From: DASZTU01 sp035493835
Lineage (GTDB): Bacteria > Pseudomonadota > Alphaproteobacteria > Rhizobiales > Devosiaceae
NCBI GenBank assembly: GCA_035493835.1
Contig: DATJHO010000158.1
Span: 1 to 15,261 of the forward strand
DNA: 15,261 nucleotides
Direction: 5' to 3'
Within the stretch, counting starts at the first letter, position 1; the number at the start of each line of letters is the position of its first letter. The notes below the pieces were generated by a model that worked only from the letters and a program-made list of their open reading frames with translations, did no database searches and had not been told where the DNA came from. The position numbers and the translations under genes are program-made. This document shows, one piece after another, positions 1-5,831 of the stretch.

Positions 1-116
1 TGATGTTCCAGTCCGGCCCCAAGGCCAAGGATCACGTCGGCGACGTCAAGGGAATCAACATCGCCTTTGTCGGCGAGGCGGAAAACGGCTTCGGCGACTA
101 CCGGATCACGTTGTAG
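1..116 (+). CDS. C-terminal end of an unrecognised protein (partial)
   Basis: The frame whose codons begin at position 3 is open from the window edge to a TAG at 114-116. It gives 37 residues ending GFGDYRITL. The segment is mixed hydrophilic with one short beta-like hydrophobic stretch (GINIAFVG) and no cysteine, membrane segment or motif I can assign. The ATG at 3-5 is probably internal, because no ribosome-binding site can be seen before it. I do not recognise the family. Calling it a real gene end is inference from the alphaproteobacterial-looking codon use and from the repeat cluster that starts soon after the stop, as expected at a gene boundary. Confidence 0.5.
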   Translation, partial: MFQSGPKAKDHVGDVKGINIAFVGEAENGFGDYRITL

Positions 117-185
117 GCGCCGGCCGGGCGGTATCACTGCCTGCCCGGTAGGCAGGCCCCACTGCTGCGGTCCCATCGTCTCCGT

Positions 186-223
186 CTCCCTCCCCCTTGC
201 GGGGAGGGGGCAGGGGTGGGGTT
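186..223 (+). repeat. C-rich/G-rich palindromic repeat, short variant (G-quadruplex-capable)
   Basis: CCCTCCCC (188-195) and GGGGAGGG (201-208) form an 8-bp stem over a five-base loop. The right side continues as four G runs (201-204, 206-210, 213-216, 218-221) separated by A, CA and T. The same layout recurs at 5757-5797. Related copies lie at 257-300, 612-633, 3081-3160, 5695-5736 and 9338-9437, always outside genes. The family resembles intergenic palindromes common in alphaproteobacterial genomes; no function is shown here. Confidence 0.75.
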
Positions 224-256
224 GTTGTCACAAGCACGGAGCCGGAGAAGGGGACC

Positions 257-300
257 AACCCCCACCCGGCTGCCGCCACCCTCCCCTCAAGGGGGAGGGA
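257..300 (-). repeat. C-rich/G-rich palindromic repeat, long variant
   Basis: Read on the minus strand, this is the CCCTCCCC...GGGGAGGG hairpin followed by TGGCGGCAGCCGGGTGGGGG. The same tail is found on the plus strand at 9411-9433 and, diverged, on the minus strand at 5699-5720. It points in the opposite direction to the copy at 186-223, so the two form an inverted pair. A perfect 14-bp palindrome, GGCACGGCCGTGCC (307-320), lies just beyond it. Similar GTGCCAC-type words flank the copies near 3112 and 9380, suggesting a larger composite unit. Confidence 0.75.
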
Positions 301-420
301 AGCTGTGGCACGGCCGTGCCAAAAGCTATTGCCTCCCACCGTGCTGTCGGTTCCATCGTCTCCTACCCTTGGGCGCGGAGGGGAACTTTTGGCCGCCGCC
401 AGCACCGATCCGTCCGAAAG

Positions 421-497
421 CCCTCATGGTGAGCTTGTCGAACCACGAGGGCGGCCATCACCGGGAAACCTCGTCCTTCGACAGGCTCAGGATGAGG
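421..497. repeat. REP-like inverted hairpin doublet
   Basis: Two hairpins lie head to head with 17 bases between them. The first, on the minus strand (451-421), has a 10-bp stem around the 11-base loop TCGACAAGCTC. The second, on the plus strand (469-497), has a 9-bp stem around TCGACAGGCTC. In the same orientation the stems differ as CCTCGTGGT/ACCATGAGG against CCTCGTCCT/AGGATGAGG. Both strands of the stem have changed together, and one G-T wobble is kept. Doublets containing TTCGACAAGCTCAGGATGAGG-like words are known to me as frequent intergenic elements of alphaproteobacteria. No RAYT transposase is visible in the window. Confidence 0.75.
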
Positions 498-537
498 TCT
501 TATGTTTGTGGCCGTGCCGCAGCTCGCGGGCGGAATA

Positions 538-634
538 CCCTCTCCCCACAAGGGGAAGTGCCGTCAGTGCCCGGTGTCACTCACCGACCTCCCCGGAAGC
601 TCAGCCGAACACCCTCCCCCTCTGTGGGGAGGGG
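538..634. repeat. Short C-rich hairpins downstream of the M29 peptidase gene
   Basis: TCCCC-ACAA-GGGGA (543-556) is a short relative of the C-rich repeat. CCCTCCCC (612-619) with GGGGAGGG (626-633) is a clear copy with a six-base loop. The second lies 27 bases beyond the stop codon of the minus-strand peptidase gene, so it could serve as its transcription terminator, although no strong T tract follows it. With the copies at 186-300 and the doublet at 421-497 it accounts for most of the structure in the gene-free stretch 117-660. I see no credible coding frame there. Confidence 0.55.
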
Positions 635-660
635 GCCACCACAAGCGCCATCCTTCGGCG

Positions 661-1923
661 TTATTCGGTCGCCCACTCGCCCTTGCGGAACACGGGCTCG
701 GTCGTGCCATCTGCATTGATGCCGTCGATGTCGATCTGGTCCGAGCCGATCATCCAGTCGACATGGATCAGGCTCGAATTGCCGCCCTGGGCCCGGATCT
801 GGTCCTGGCTCAGCGTGGCGCCGTCGACAAAACACTTCGAGTAGCACTGGCCGAGCGCGATGTGGCAGGCCGCGTTCTCATCGAACAGCGTGTTGAAGAA
901 CAACAGGCCCGAGGCCGAGATCGGGGAGGAGTGCGGCACCAGTGCCACCTCGCCCAGCCGACGCGAGCCCTCGTCGGTATCGAGCAGTTTCAGCAGCACC
1001 GCCTCGCCCTTGCTGGCTTTTGCCTCGACGATGCGGCCGCCCTCGAAGCGCACCTGGATGTCATCGATCAGCGTTCCCTGATGCGCCAGCGGTTTGGTGC
1101 TGCGCACAAACCCCTGTACCCGCTGCGCGTGCGGGGTGGTGAACACCTCCTCGGTCGGGATGTTCGGATTGCAGGTGATGCCGTTCTTGGCCGTGGAAGC
1201 GCCACCATGCCATTCATGGCCATCGGCCAGCCCGATCGTGAGATCGGTCCCCGGCCCGGTATAGTGCAGCGCCGAAAACTTCTTGCCGTTCAGCCAGCCG
1301 TGACGCTTGCGGAGCGCCGCGTTGTGCTCCTTCCAGGCGCCGACCGGATCGGGCCCATCGACGCGGCTCGCCTTGAAGATCGCATCGGCCAGCTTTTGGA
1401 CGGCTACCGCCTCCGCGTCATCGGGGAACACCTGCCGTGCCCAACTGGCGCTGGGATAGGAAACGATATTCCAGTTGATGTCGAAGTTGACGATCTTTTC
1501 CATCGCCGGCCGATAAGCGGTCGAGTTCGCCCGGTTGGCGCGGGCGACCTTTTCCGGATCCTCGGCCGAGAGCAGCATCGGGTTGTCGCCCGAGATCGCC
1601 AGCCGCGCGGCATTGCCCGAAAACGCCTTGGCCATGCCCTCGTAGAGCCAGCCCACCGCCTTGTCGAAACTCTCGTCCGGCGCGTTGCGATAGCGGGCGA
1701 GCGTCAGCTCCTCGTCGGAAAAAATCGTCTGCACGATGCCGGCACCGGCCTTGTACGCCTGTTCGGTGATGCGCCGCACCAGCGGCAGCGCGGCCAGCGG
1801 GGCCGTCATCACCAGATCCTGCCCGGGCTGCAATTGGAGACCGACCTTAATCGCCACCTCTGCCATCCGGTCGAGCTTTTCGGCATCGATCTGGTCGGAA
1901 TAGGTCAAGGGATTCGAAGCCAT
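661..1923 (-). CDS. Family M29 metallo-aminopeptidase (AmpS/aminopeptidase T type)
   Basis: A 420-residue cytosolic protein with no signal peptide and the full length usual for family M29 (about 400-420). These enzymes remove N-terminal residues from peptides using a co-catalytic metal pair. Candidate metal ligands fall in the expected order: Glu258/Glu259 in NIPTEEVFTTP, Glu325 in LGEVALVPH, His354 in FDENAACHIALG, and His387 and Asp389 in SLIHVDWMIGS. This is the spacing I know for the Thermus and Staphylococcus enzymes. The N-terminal half (about 1-200) is the family's smaller alpha/beta domain. The ATG at 1923 starts MASNPLTYSDQIDAEKLDRMAEV, a typical M29 beginning, with only a weak GGGTGA before it. 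It is divergent from the RNase T2 gene across 136 bases. Family assignment is firm; the peptide preference cannot be read from sequence. Confidence 0.93.
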   Translation of the reverse strand: MASNPLTYSDQIDAEKLDRMAEVAIKVGLQLQPGQDLVMTAPLAALPLVRRITEQAYKAGAGIVQTIFSDEELTLARYRNAPDESFDKAVGWLYEGMAKAFSGNAARLAISGDNPMLLSAEDPEKVARANRANSTAYRPAMEKIVNFDINWNIVSYPSASWARQVFPDDAEAVAVQKLADAIFKASRVDGPDPVGAWKEHNAALRKRHGWLNGKKFSALHYTGPGTDLTIGLADGHEWHGGASTAKNGITCNPNIPTEEVFTTPHAQRVQGFVRSTKPLAHQGTLIDDIQVRFEGGRIVEAKASKGEAVLLKLLDTDEGSRRLGEVALVPHSSPISASGLLFFNTLFDENAACHIALGQCYSKCFVDGATLSQDQIRAQGGNSSLIHVDWMIGSDQIDIDGINADGTTEPVFRKGEWATE

Positions 1924-2059
1924 GATTCACCCGCTGAGGATTGGAGTTCTTACGCCCGGTCGGACTCCCATGACTTTAGCCCAAGACTACCCCTTGTCAC
2001 TACCTTTCGGCTGGCGTGGCGCCGGACTATCCTTTTCGGTCGAGATCAGGGGGGAGTAG

Positions 2060-3022
2060 ATGCGGGTTTTGCGTTCGATCGGTTGGGTTGCACTGGCGCT
2101 TGCTGCCGCCATTCTCCCGGCCCAGGCCGATGTGCCGGTCTCGGGAAAATTCCTCGCCGCGGCCGCCTGCCCGGCGCTGCAATCCTTCAACAGGGGCACC
2201 AATCCGGGCAATGTGACGCTGGTCCCGAACCAGAGCTACGACGTCGTTTCGGCCAACAACACGCCGGCGAGCCACTATCTGGTGCTGGTGCCCGGGGCGA
2301 AACCCGAACGCCGCTGGGTTCCCCTCGATTGCGGCTTGCTTGAGGGCGGCGGCGCCGAACCGTCCACCATCGGCACGGTTGCTCCCACCCATTACGTATT
2401 GGCGCTGAGCTGGGAGCCAGGCTTCTGCGTAGGCCATGGCGACAAGCCCGAATGTCGGGCCGAAACGCCGACAAGCTTTGCGGCCAGCCACTTTGCCCTG
2501 CACGGCCTCTGGCCGGATCCACGCGAATATTGCGGCGCGGCACCCGCCGAAGTCGCGGCCGACAAGGCCAGCCGCTGGGACGAACTGCCGGCAGTGCCGC
2601 TCAGCGATACCACCCGTGCCCGCCTGTCGCTGGCCATGCCCGGCACGCAATCGCTGCTCGAGCGGCACGAATGGATCAAGCACGGCACCTGTTCGACGCT
2701 GTCGGCGGATACCTATTTTTCCCGGGCGGTGAGCTTCCTCGATGCCGTCAACGCCTCGCCGGTCCAGGCCCTGCTGGCCGAAAGCGTCGGCGGCGACATC
2801 TCGCTCGATGGGTTGCGGGCGGCCTTCGACAAGGCGTTCGGGCCCGGCGCCGGCCAGCGCATCCGCGTCTCTTGCCTGCGGCAGAACGGGGTTCGCAACC
2901 TCACCGAGGTCACCATCGGCCTCCAAGGCGACGTTTCCTCCACGCCCCTGCCCCAACTCATCGCCGCCGCCCGGCCAACAAATGGCGGCTGCGACATCGC
3001 TACGGTGCCGGGGGTGAAGTAG
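2060..3022 (+). CDS. Secreted ribonuclease T2 family protein with an extra N-terminal domain
   Basis: A 320-residue protein. RNase T2 enzymes cleave single-stranded RNA through a 2',3'-cyclic phosphate. Both active-site blocks are intact: FALHGLWP with His148, and EWIKHGTC with Glu204, Lys207 and His208. The family opening LALSWEPGFC is at 115-124. Residues 1-23 form a signal peptide (Arg, then an Ala/Leu core, then AQA), so the enzyme should act in the periplasm or outside the cell, like E. coli RNase I. Between about 24 and 100 lies a domain absent from minimal T2 enzymes, with its own cysteines (Cys37, Cys91) and ending RRWVPLDCG. A GGGGGGAG ribosome-binding site just before the ATG supports the start. 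The gene stands alone: divergent from the peptidase gene and convergent with the transporter. RNA scavenging is the likely role (inference). Confidence 0.93.
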   Translation: MRVLRSIGWVALALAAAILPAQADVPVSGKFLAAAACPALQSFNRGTNPGNVTLVPNQSYDVVSANNTPASHYLVLVPGAKPERRWVPLDCGLLEGGGAEPSTIGTVAPTHYVLALSWEPGFCVGHGDKPECRAETPTSFAASHFALHGLWPDPREYCGAAPAEVAADKASRWDELPAVPLSDTTRARLSLAMPGTQSLLERHEWIKHGTCSTLSADTYFSRAVSFLDAVNASPVQALLAESVGGDISLDGLRAAFDKAFGPGAGQRIRVSCLRQNGVRNLTEVTIGLQGDVSSTPLPQLIAAARPTNGGCDIATVPGVK

Positions 3023-3025
3023 AAA

Positions 3026-3160
3026 GGGGGCCGCGGCCCTCGTGGCCAAGGCCCCCTCACCGGGTCCTATCGGACCCACGTCTCCCCCAAGGGAGAGGAG
3101 GCGCAAAGCCGTGCCACAGGGCCCCCCTCCCCTCGCGGGAGAGGGTAGGGCGAGGGGGCC
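3026..3160. terminator. Stacked hairpins between convergent genes (repeat-derived bidirectional terminator)
   Basis: Four palindromes are packed between the RNase T2 stop (3022) and the transporter stop (3198). GGGGGCC (3026-3032) pairs with GGCCCCC (3050-3056). GGGTCC-TATC-GGACCC (3062-3077) is perfect, as is TCTCCC-CCAA-GGGAGA (3081-3096). A larger hairpin with arms around 3119-3127 and 3152-3160 encloses a CCCTC...GAGGG stem. The last two belong to the C-rich repeat family seen elsewhere. No long T tract follows, so intrinsic termination is inferred from position and stem strength only. Confidence 0.5.
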
Positions 3161-3197
3161 TTCTTCGCGTTACCGAGCCTCACCCAGCTCCCGGCCC

Positions 3198-4373
3198 CTA
3201 CCCCAGCTTCGCCTCTGTCAGCGAGGGCTCGCGGCGCACCAAGACAAGCAGCGCGAATGCTGCGGCAGGGAACAGCCCCGCGATCCACCCCAGATCGATG
3301 GGTGCCGCATAGGTCAAAACCTCCCCGCCCACGACCGAGCCCAATGCCACGCCGAGATAAAGCGCCGAGGCATTGAGCGACAGGGCCAGTGCCGACGCTT
3401 CGGGGGCGAGCTTGATCACCCGGCTCGCCTGCGCCGGCGGCAGCGACCAGGCGACGATCCCCCAAAGGACGACCAGCACGAGAAAGCCAGTTTGGGCAAC
3501 CGTCACGGGCAGATGCGGCAGGAACGAGATCGTTGCCAGCGCCGCCGCCGTCAATACGGTCGAGCCCATCACGGTGCGCGTTGCCCCGATTCGGTCGGCC
3601 AACTGCCCACCGAAGAAATTGCCGATCGCCGCGCCGACGCCAAAGGCGAGGAGGATCAACGGCAGCAATGCGGCGCTCAGCCCGAAGGTCTCGGTCGCCA
3701 GCGGCGCAATGTAGGTGAACACCGTAAAGCCGCCCACCAGCGGCAGGAAAGTGCCGAGCAGCGCCGGCACCATGCCGGGTTGACCGATCACCGCCAGCCG
3801 ATCAGACAGCGCCAGCTTCGGTCCTTTCAGCCCGGCCGGCAGCATGGTCCAGATCGCAACCGTCGAGGCGAACCCGATCACCGCGACGCTCCAGAACGCG
3901 CCCCGCCAGCCGGTATAGCCGGCGATCAGCGCCCCGAGCGGGGCGCCAAACGCCACGGCAACGGTCGTGCCGCCCACAATCACCGAAATCGCCCGCGCCC
4001 GGTGATGCGGCTCGGAAATGGCTACAGCCGTGGCCTGCGCGGTTGCCACGTAAAGCCCGGCGGCCAGCGCCATCACCACCCGGGCGATCAACAACTGCTC
4101 ATAGGAGTGCGCGAGGCCGGCAATCACATTGCCGATGGTGAACACCAGCATGCTCGCCGAGAGCACGCCGCGCCGGTCGCGATGACCGCTGAACGATGCC
4201 AGCACCGGGCCGCCCAGCGCATAGGCAAGCGCGAACGCCAGTACCAAATGGCCGCCCTGGGCGATTGTCACGCCGGTATCCACGCTGATCCCCGGCAGCA
4301 GGCTCGAAACCACAAAGCCCTCCGCCCCGATGGCAAATGCGCCCAGCGCCAGCCAGAACAGACGAAAATCCAT
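3198..4373 (-). CDS. MFS transporter, 12-TM drug/metabolite efflux type
   Basis: A 391-residue protein made almost entirely of hydrophobic helices, consistent with the 12-TM fold and usual length of the major facilitator superfamily (about 390-400 for drug:H+ antiporter and AraJ-like members). A motif-A-like loop sits between helices 2 and 3 (FSGHRDRRGVL, about 61-71), with a second copy between helices 8 and 9 (GGQLADRIGATRT, 255-267). GAPLGALIAGYTGWR at 143-157 matches the antiporter-associated motif C region. It should act in the inner membrane, exporting a small compound by proton exchange; the substrate cannot be told. The ATG at 4373 has AAAGGAAC at good spacing. It is divergent from an ArsR-type gene, and two matching palindromes sit in the shared 117-base gap, so local repression is likely. 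Confidence 0.9.
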   Translation of the reverse strand: MDFRLFWLALGAFAIGAEGFVVSSLLPGISVDTGVTIAQGGHLVLAFALAYALGGPVLASFSGHRDRRGVLSASMLVFTIGNVIAGLAHSYEQLLIARVVMALAAGLYVATAQATAVAISEPHHRARAISVIVGGTTVAVAFGAPLGALIAGYTGWRGAFWSVAVIGFASTVAIWTMLPAGLKGPKLALSDRLAVIGQPGMVPALLGTFLPLVGGFTVFTYIAPLATETFGLSAALLPLILLAFGVGAAIGNFFGGQLADRIGATRTVMGSTVLTAAALATISFLPHLPVTVAQTGFLVLVVLWGIVAWSLPPAQASRVIKLAPEASALALSLNASALYLGVALGSVVGGEVLTYAAPIDLGWIAGLFPAAAFALLVLVRREPSLTEAKLG

Positions 4374-4385
4374 GGCAAAGTTCCT

Positions 4386-4407
4386 TTGTTCAAAAACTGT
4401 TGGACAA
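4386..4407. promoter_or_regulatory. Operator-like palindrome 1 in the transporter/ArsR gap
   Basis: TTGTTCAA-N6-TTGGACAA, a 22-bp inverted repeat with one mismatch between arms. It lies 13 bases upstream of the transporter ATG. An almost identical site with the same six-base spacer starts exactly 48 bp further on. That repetition makes it a strong candidate for binding a dimeric winged-helix regulator, most simply the adjacent ArsR-type protein. Binding itself is inferred. Confidence 0.65.
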
Positions 4408-4428
4408 TTGGACTTTCATCATACCGAT

Positions 4429-4434
4429 TGTCAA
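4429..4434 (-). promoter_or_regulatory. Possible -35 box for the MFS transporter gene
   Basis: The minus strand reads TTGACA here, a consensus sigma-70-type -35 hexamer, overlapping the edge of operator-like palindrome 2. At 16-18 bp spacing I find no good -10 match (the best reads CCAATT), so the promoter call is weak. If it is right, a regulator bound at either palindrome would block polymerase. Confidence 0.3.
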
Positions 4435-4455
4435 TGTCCAAAATTCCTTGAACAA
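4434..4455. promoter_or_regulatory. Operator-like palindrome 2 in the transporter/ArsR gap
   Basis: ATGTCCAA-N6-TTGAACAA, with the same arm sequence and spacer length as palindrome 1 and two mismatches between arms. Both sites continue to the right as AATTG (TTGRACAATTGRA), which extends the similarity beyond the core. It sits 35 bases upstream of the ArsR-type ATG. Placed this way, the pair could repress both divergent genes at once, including autoregulation. Confidence 0.65.
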
Positions 4456-4490
4456 TTGAAATCGCCGCATGCCTGCGCTACATAAGGTGC

Positions 4491-4859
4491 ATGACCATCA
4501 GCCACCCCGACACCGACCAGATTGAATTGGCCAATGTGCTGACCGCGCTGGGCGACGAGACGCGGCTGGCCATGATCGGCTATCTTGCGCTCGATGGGGG
4601 GCAGGAACTGGCCTGCGGCCAGTTTTACGGCCTCGGCTCGAAAACCATCCTCAGCTATCACCTCGCCAAGCTCCGCGAGGCCGGCGTGGTGCAGGTTCGG
4701 CCCGAAGGCACCAAGCGGATGATTTCGCTGCGTCGCGCCGATCTTGACGGCAAATTCCCCGGCTTCCTCGACGCCGTGCTCAAGAACGCGGTGACGCTTG
4801 CCGCCGAGGCCCGCAAGAATGCGGCGCTCGAACCGGAAGAAGCGCTAGCTTCCGACTGA
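4491..4859 (+). CDS. ArsR/SmtB-type winged-helix transcriptional regulator
   Basis: A 122-residue protein with the ArsR fold: VLTALGDETRLAMIGYLAL (16-34) is the conserved opening helix pair, SKTILSYHLAKLREAGVV (50-67) the recognition helix, and VRPEGTKRMISLRRADL (69-85) the beta wing. It lacks the ELCVCD-type metal site and has a single cysteine (Cys42), so it probably does not sense metal through the classical alpha-3 thiolates. A small organic ligand or a redox signal is possible (inference). The ATG at 4491 has AGG close by, at 4485-4487. It is divergent from the MFS transporter gene with two operator-like palindromes between them, so it most likely represses the transporter and itself. 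A GNAT gene follows after 64 bases and may be co-transcribed. Confidence 0.88.
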   Translation: MTISHPDTDQIELANVLTALGDETRLAMIGYLALDGGQELACGQFYGLGSKTILSYHLAKLREAGVVQVRPEGTKRMISLRRADLDGKFPGFLDAVLKNAVTLAAEARKNAALEPEEALASD

Positions 4860-4923
4860 GCGGGGCCCTTGCCAGCCCCTGTCGTCGATGGCATCACCCG
4901 CCCGCAACAGCGGACCGGATGAC

Positions 4924-5382
4924 ATGCCCGAACTTATCTATCGCAAAGCCACGAGCGCCGACCTGCCATTCATGGTCGACCTGATCGCCGTCGATGACGT
5001 GTCGGGTTCCGCAGAGACATGGGCCGCCGCCAATGCGCCGCTCTATGAGGCGGCCCTTGCCGCCATCGATGCCGACCCCAACCAGGAACTGATCATCGCC
5101 GAGCTGGATGGTGCCGCGGTCGGCACGCTGCAGCTCACCTTCATCCCCGGCATCATGCGCAGGGGCATGTGGCGGGCCGTGGTCGAAAGCGTCCACATTG
5201 TACCCGAGCAGCGCAACAAGGGTCTGGGCAAGCAGATGATGGGCTGGGCCGCAGAGCGCTGCCGCGCGCGCGATTGCGGCCTCGTGCAGCTCACTTCCAG
5301 CAAAAAGCGGCTCGACGCCCACCGCTTCTACCGCACCCTCGGCTACGACCAGAGCCACGAAGGGTTCAAGCTGTATCTGTGA
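4924..5382 (+). CDS. GNAT family N-acetyltransferase
   Basis: A 152-residue protein of the usual single-domain GNAT length. It would transfer an acetyl group from acetyl-CoA to an amine; the acceptor is unknown. Motif A is clear, with VESVHIVPEQRNKGLGKQMM covering 87-106 and the pyrophosphate-binding Q-R-N-K-G-L-G at 96-102. Motif B follows as AHRFYRTLGY (132-141), where Tyr136 is the usual candidate proton donor. The ATG at 4924 (MPELIYRKATSADLP) is preferred over the upstream in-frame ATG at 4888: the family begins here, and the twelve extra residues (MASPARNSGPDD) have no ribosome-binding site before them. It lies 64 bases after the ArsR-type gene on the same strand with no obvious terminator between, so it may belong to that unit. 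A role in modifying the transported compound is possible but unproven. Confidence 0.87.
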   Translation: MPELIYRKATSADLPFMVDLIAVDDVSGSAETWAAANAPLYEAALAAIDADPNQELIIAELDGAAVGTLQLTFIPGIMRRGMWRAVVESVHIVPEQRNKGLGKQMMGWAAERCRARDCGLVQLTSSKKRLDAHRFYRTLGYDQSHEGFKLYL

Positions 5383-5395
5383 GCTGAGGGCTTTA

Positions 5396-5418
5396 GCGCT
5401 CGCGATGCGCGGGAGCGC
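5396..5418 (+). terminator. Possible terminator hairpin after the GNAT gene
   Basis: GCGCTC (5396-5401) pairs with GAGCGC (5413-5418) around a GC-rich 11-base loop, 13 bases past the stop codon. No T tract follows, so this is only a weak candidate. Confidence 0.3.
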
Positions 5419-5470
5419 CCCACAAACTCGGCGCCGCCGTTGGGGCAGCGTCGTTCCACAAACACCGTCC

Positions 5471-5534
5471 TTGCCCAGCTTGTCCGGGCAATCCAGCGTC
5501 CCAAGCTCGGCTTTGCCCGTTGCCCCGGACAAGC
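5471..5534. repeat. TTGTCCGGGCAA-type palindromic repeat
   Basis: GCTTGTCCGGGCAA (5478-5491) is matched by TTGCCCCGGACAAGC (5520-5534), an inverted repeat with one extra C. A nested TTGCCC...GGGCAA hairpin (5471-5476 with 5486-5491) offers an alternative fold. Sequences like this are common between genes of Rhizobiales-type genomes (recalled, not searched). It lies in the gene-free stretch 5383-5831. Confidence 0.6.
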
Positions 5535-5574
5535 CGAAACAGGACGGGCGGAATCCCCGCTGGAAGCGAACTCA

Positions 5575-5682
5575 CTAGAGCGCTTCCAGGAAAAGTGGCC
5601 ACCACTTTTCCGGTTCGGAAGCGCGATACAACAAAGACTCAGAGATCGTTCAGCGTTTCCACGAAACGGTGAACGGCTCTAG
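5575..5682. repeat. 108-bp MITE-like element with terminal inverted repeats and two internal hairpins
   Basis: The element begins CTAGAGC (5575-5581) and ends with the exact reverse complement GCTCTAG (5676-5682). Hairpin 1 pairs GCGCTTCC (5580-5587) with GGAAGCGC (5617-5624) and encloses a second perfect 10-bp stem, GGAAAAGTGG (5589-5598) with CCACTTTTCC (5602-5611). Hairpin 2 pairs GTTCA-G-CGTTTC (5648-5659) with GAAACG-G-TGAAC (5663-5674), with one mismatch. In size and shape it resembles the Bru-RS and RIME palindromic elements of Brucella and rhizobia. No transposase is present, so movement would have to be in trans. Confidence 0.7.
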
Positions 5683-5694
5683 AACCAAAAAGCC

Positions 5695-5797
5695 AACGCC
5701 CACCCGGCTCGCGCCACCCTCCCTCAGGGAGAGGGGCGATGCGGCTCGGCTCCTTCGTCTCCCTCCCCCTCGAGGGGAGGGGCAGGGGTGGGGGGTG
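5695..5797. repeat. Inverted pair of C-rich/G-rich repeats downstream of the aldo/keto reductase gene
   Basis: A minus-strand long-variant copy (5695-5736) faces a plus-strand short-variant copy (5757-5797). The plus copy has CCTCCCC (5762-5768) pairing with GGGGAGG (5774-5780), then four G runs (5774-5777, 5779-5782, 5785-5788, 5790-5795) separated by A, CA and T, then TGTTTTGG. The pair ends 35 bases past the stop codon of the minus-strand reductase gene and may help end its transcript. Confidence 0.7.
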
Positions 5798-5831
5798 TTT
5801 TGGCTTCGATTCAGGCAGCTTGAATCACGGC

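Noticed and set aside
186..634. CRISPR array suggested by repeated C/G-rich words
   Set aside because: Copies differ in orientation, length and spacing, recur across the window, and there are no regular spacers or cas genes.
502..2343. Plus-strand open frame of 613 codons across the M29 gene and into the RNase T2 gene
   Set aside because: It overlaps two well-identified proteins in other frames and has no family resemblance; a GC-driven shadow.
3042..4451. Plus-strand open frame of 469 codons opposite the MFS transporter
   Set aside because: The product is Arg/Gln/His-rich and featureless, while the opposite strand encodes a clear 12-TM protein.
4888..4923. Twelve-residue N-terminal extension of the GNAT protein
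   Set aside because: No ribosome-binding site before the ATG at 4888, and the family starts at 4924.
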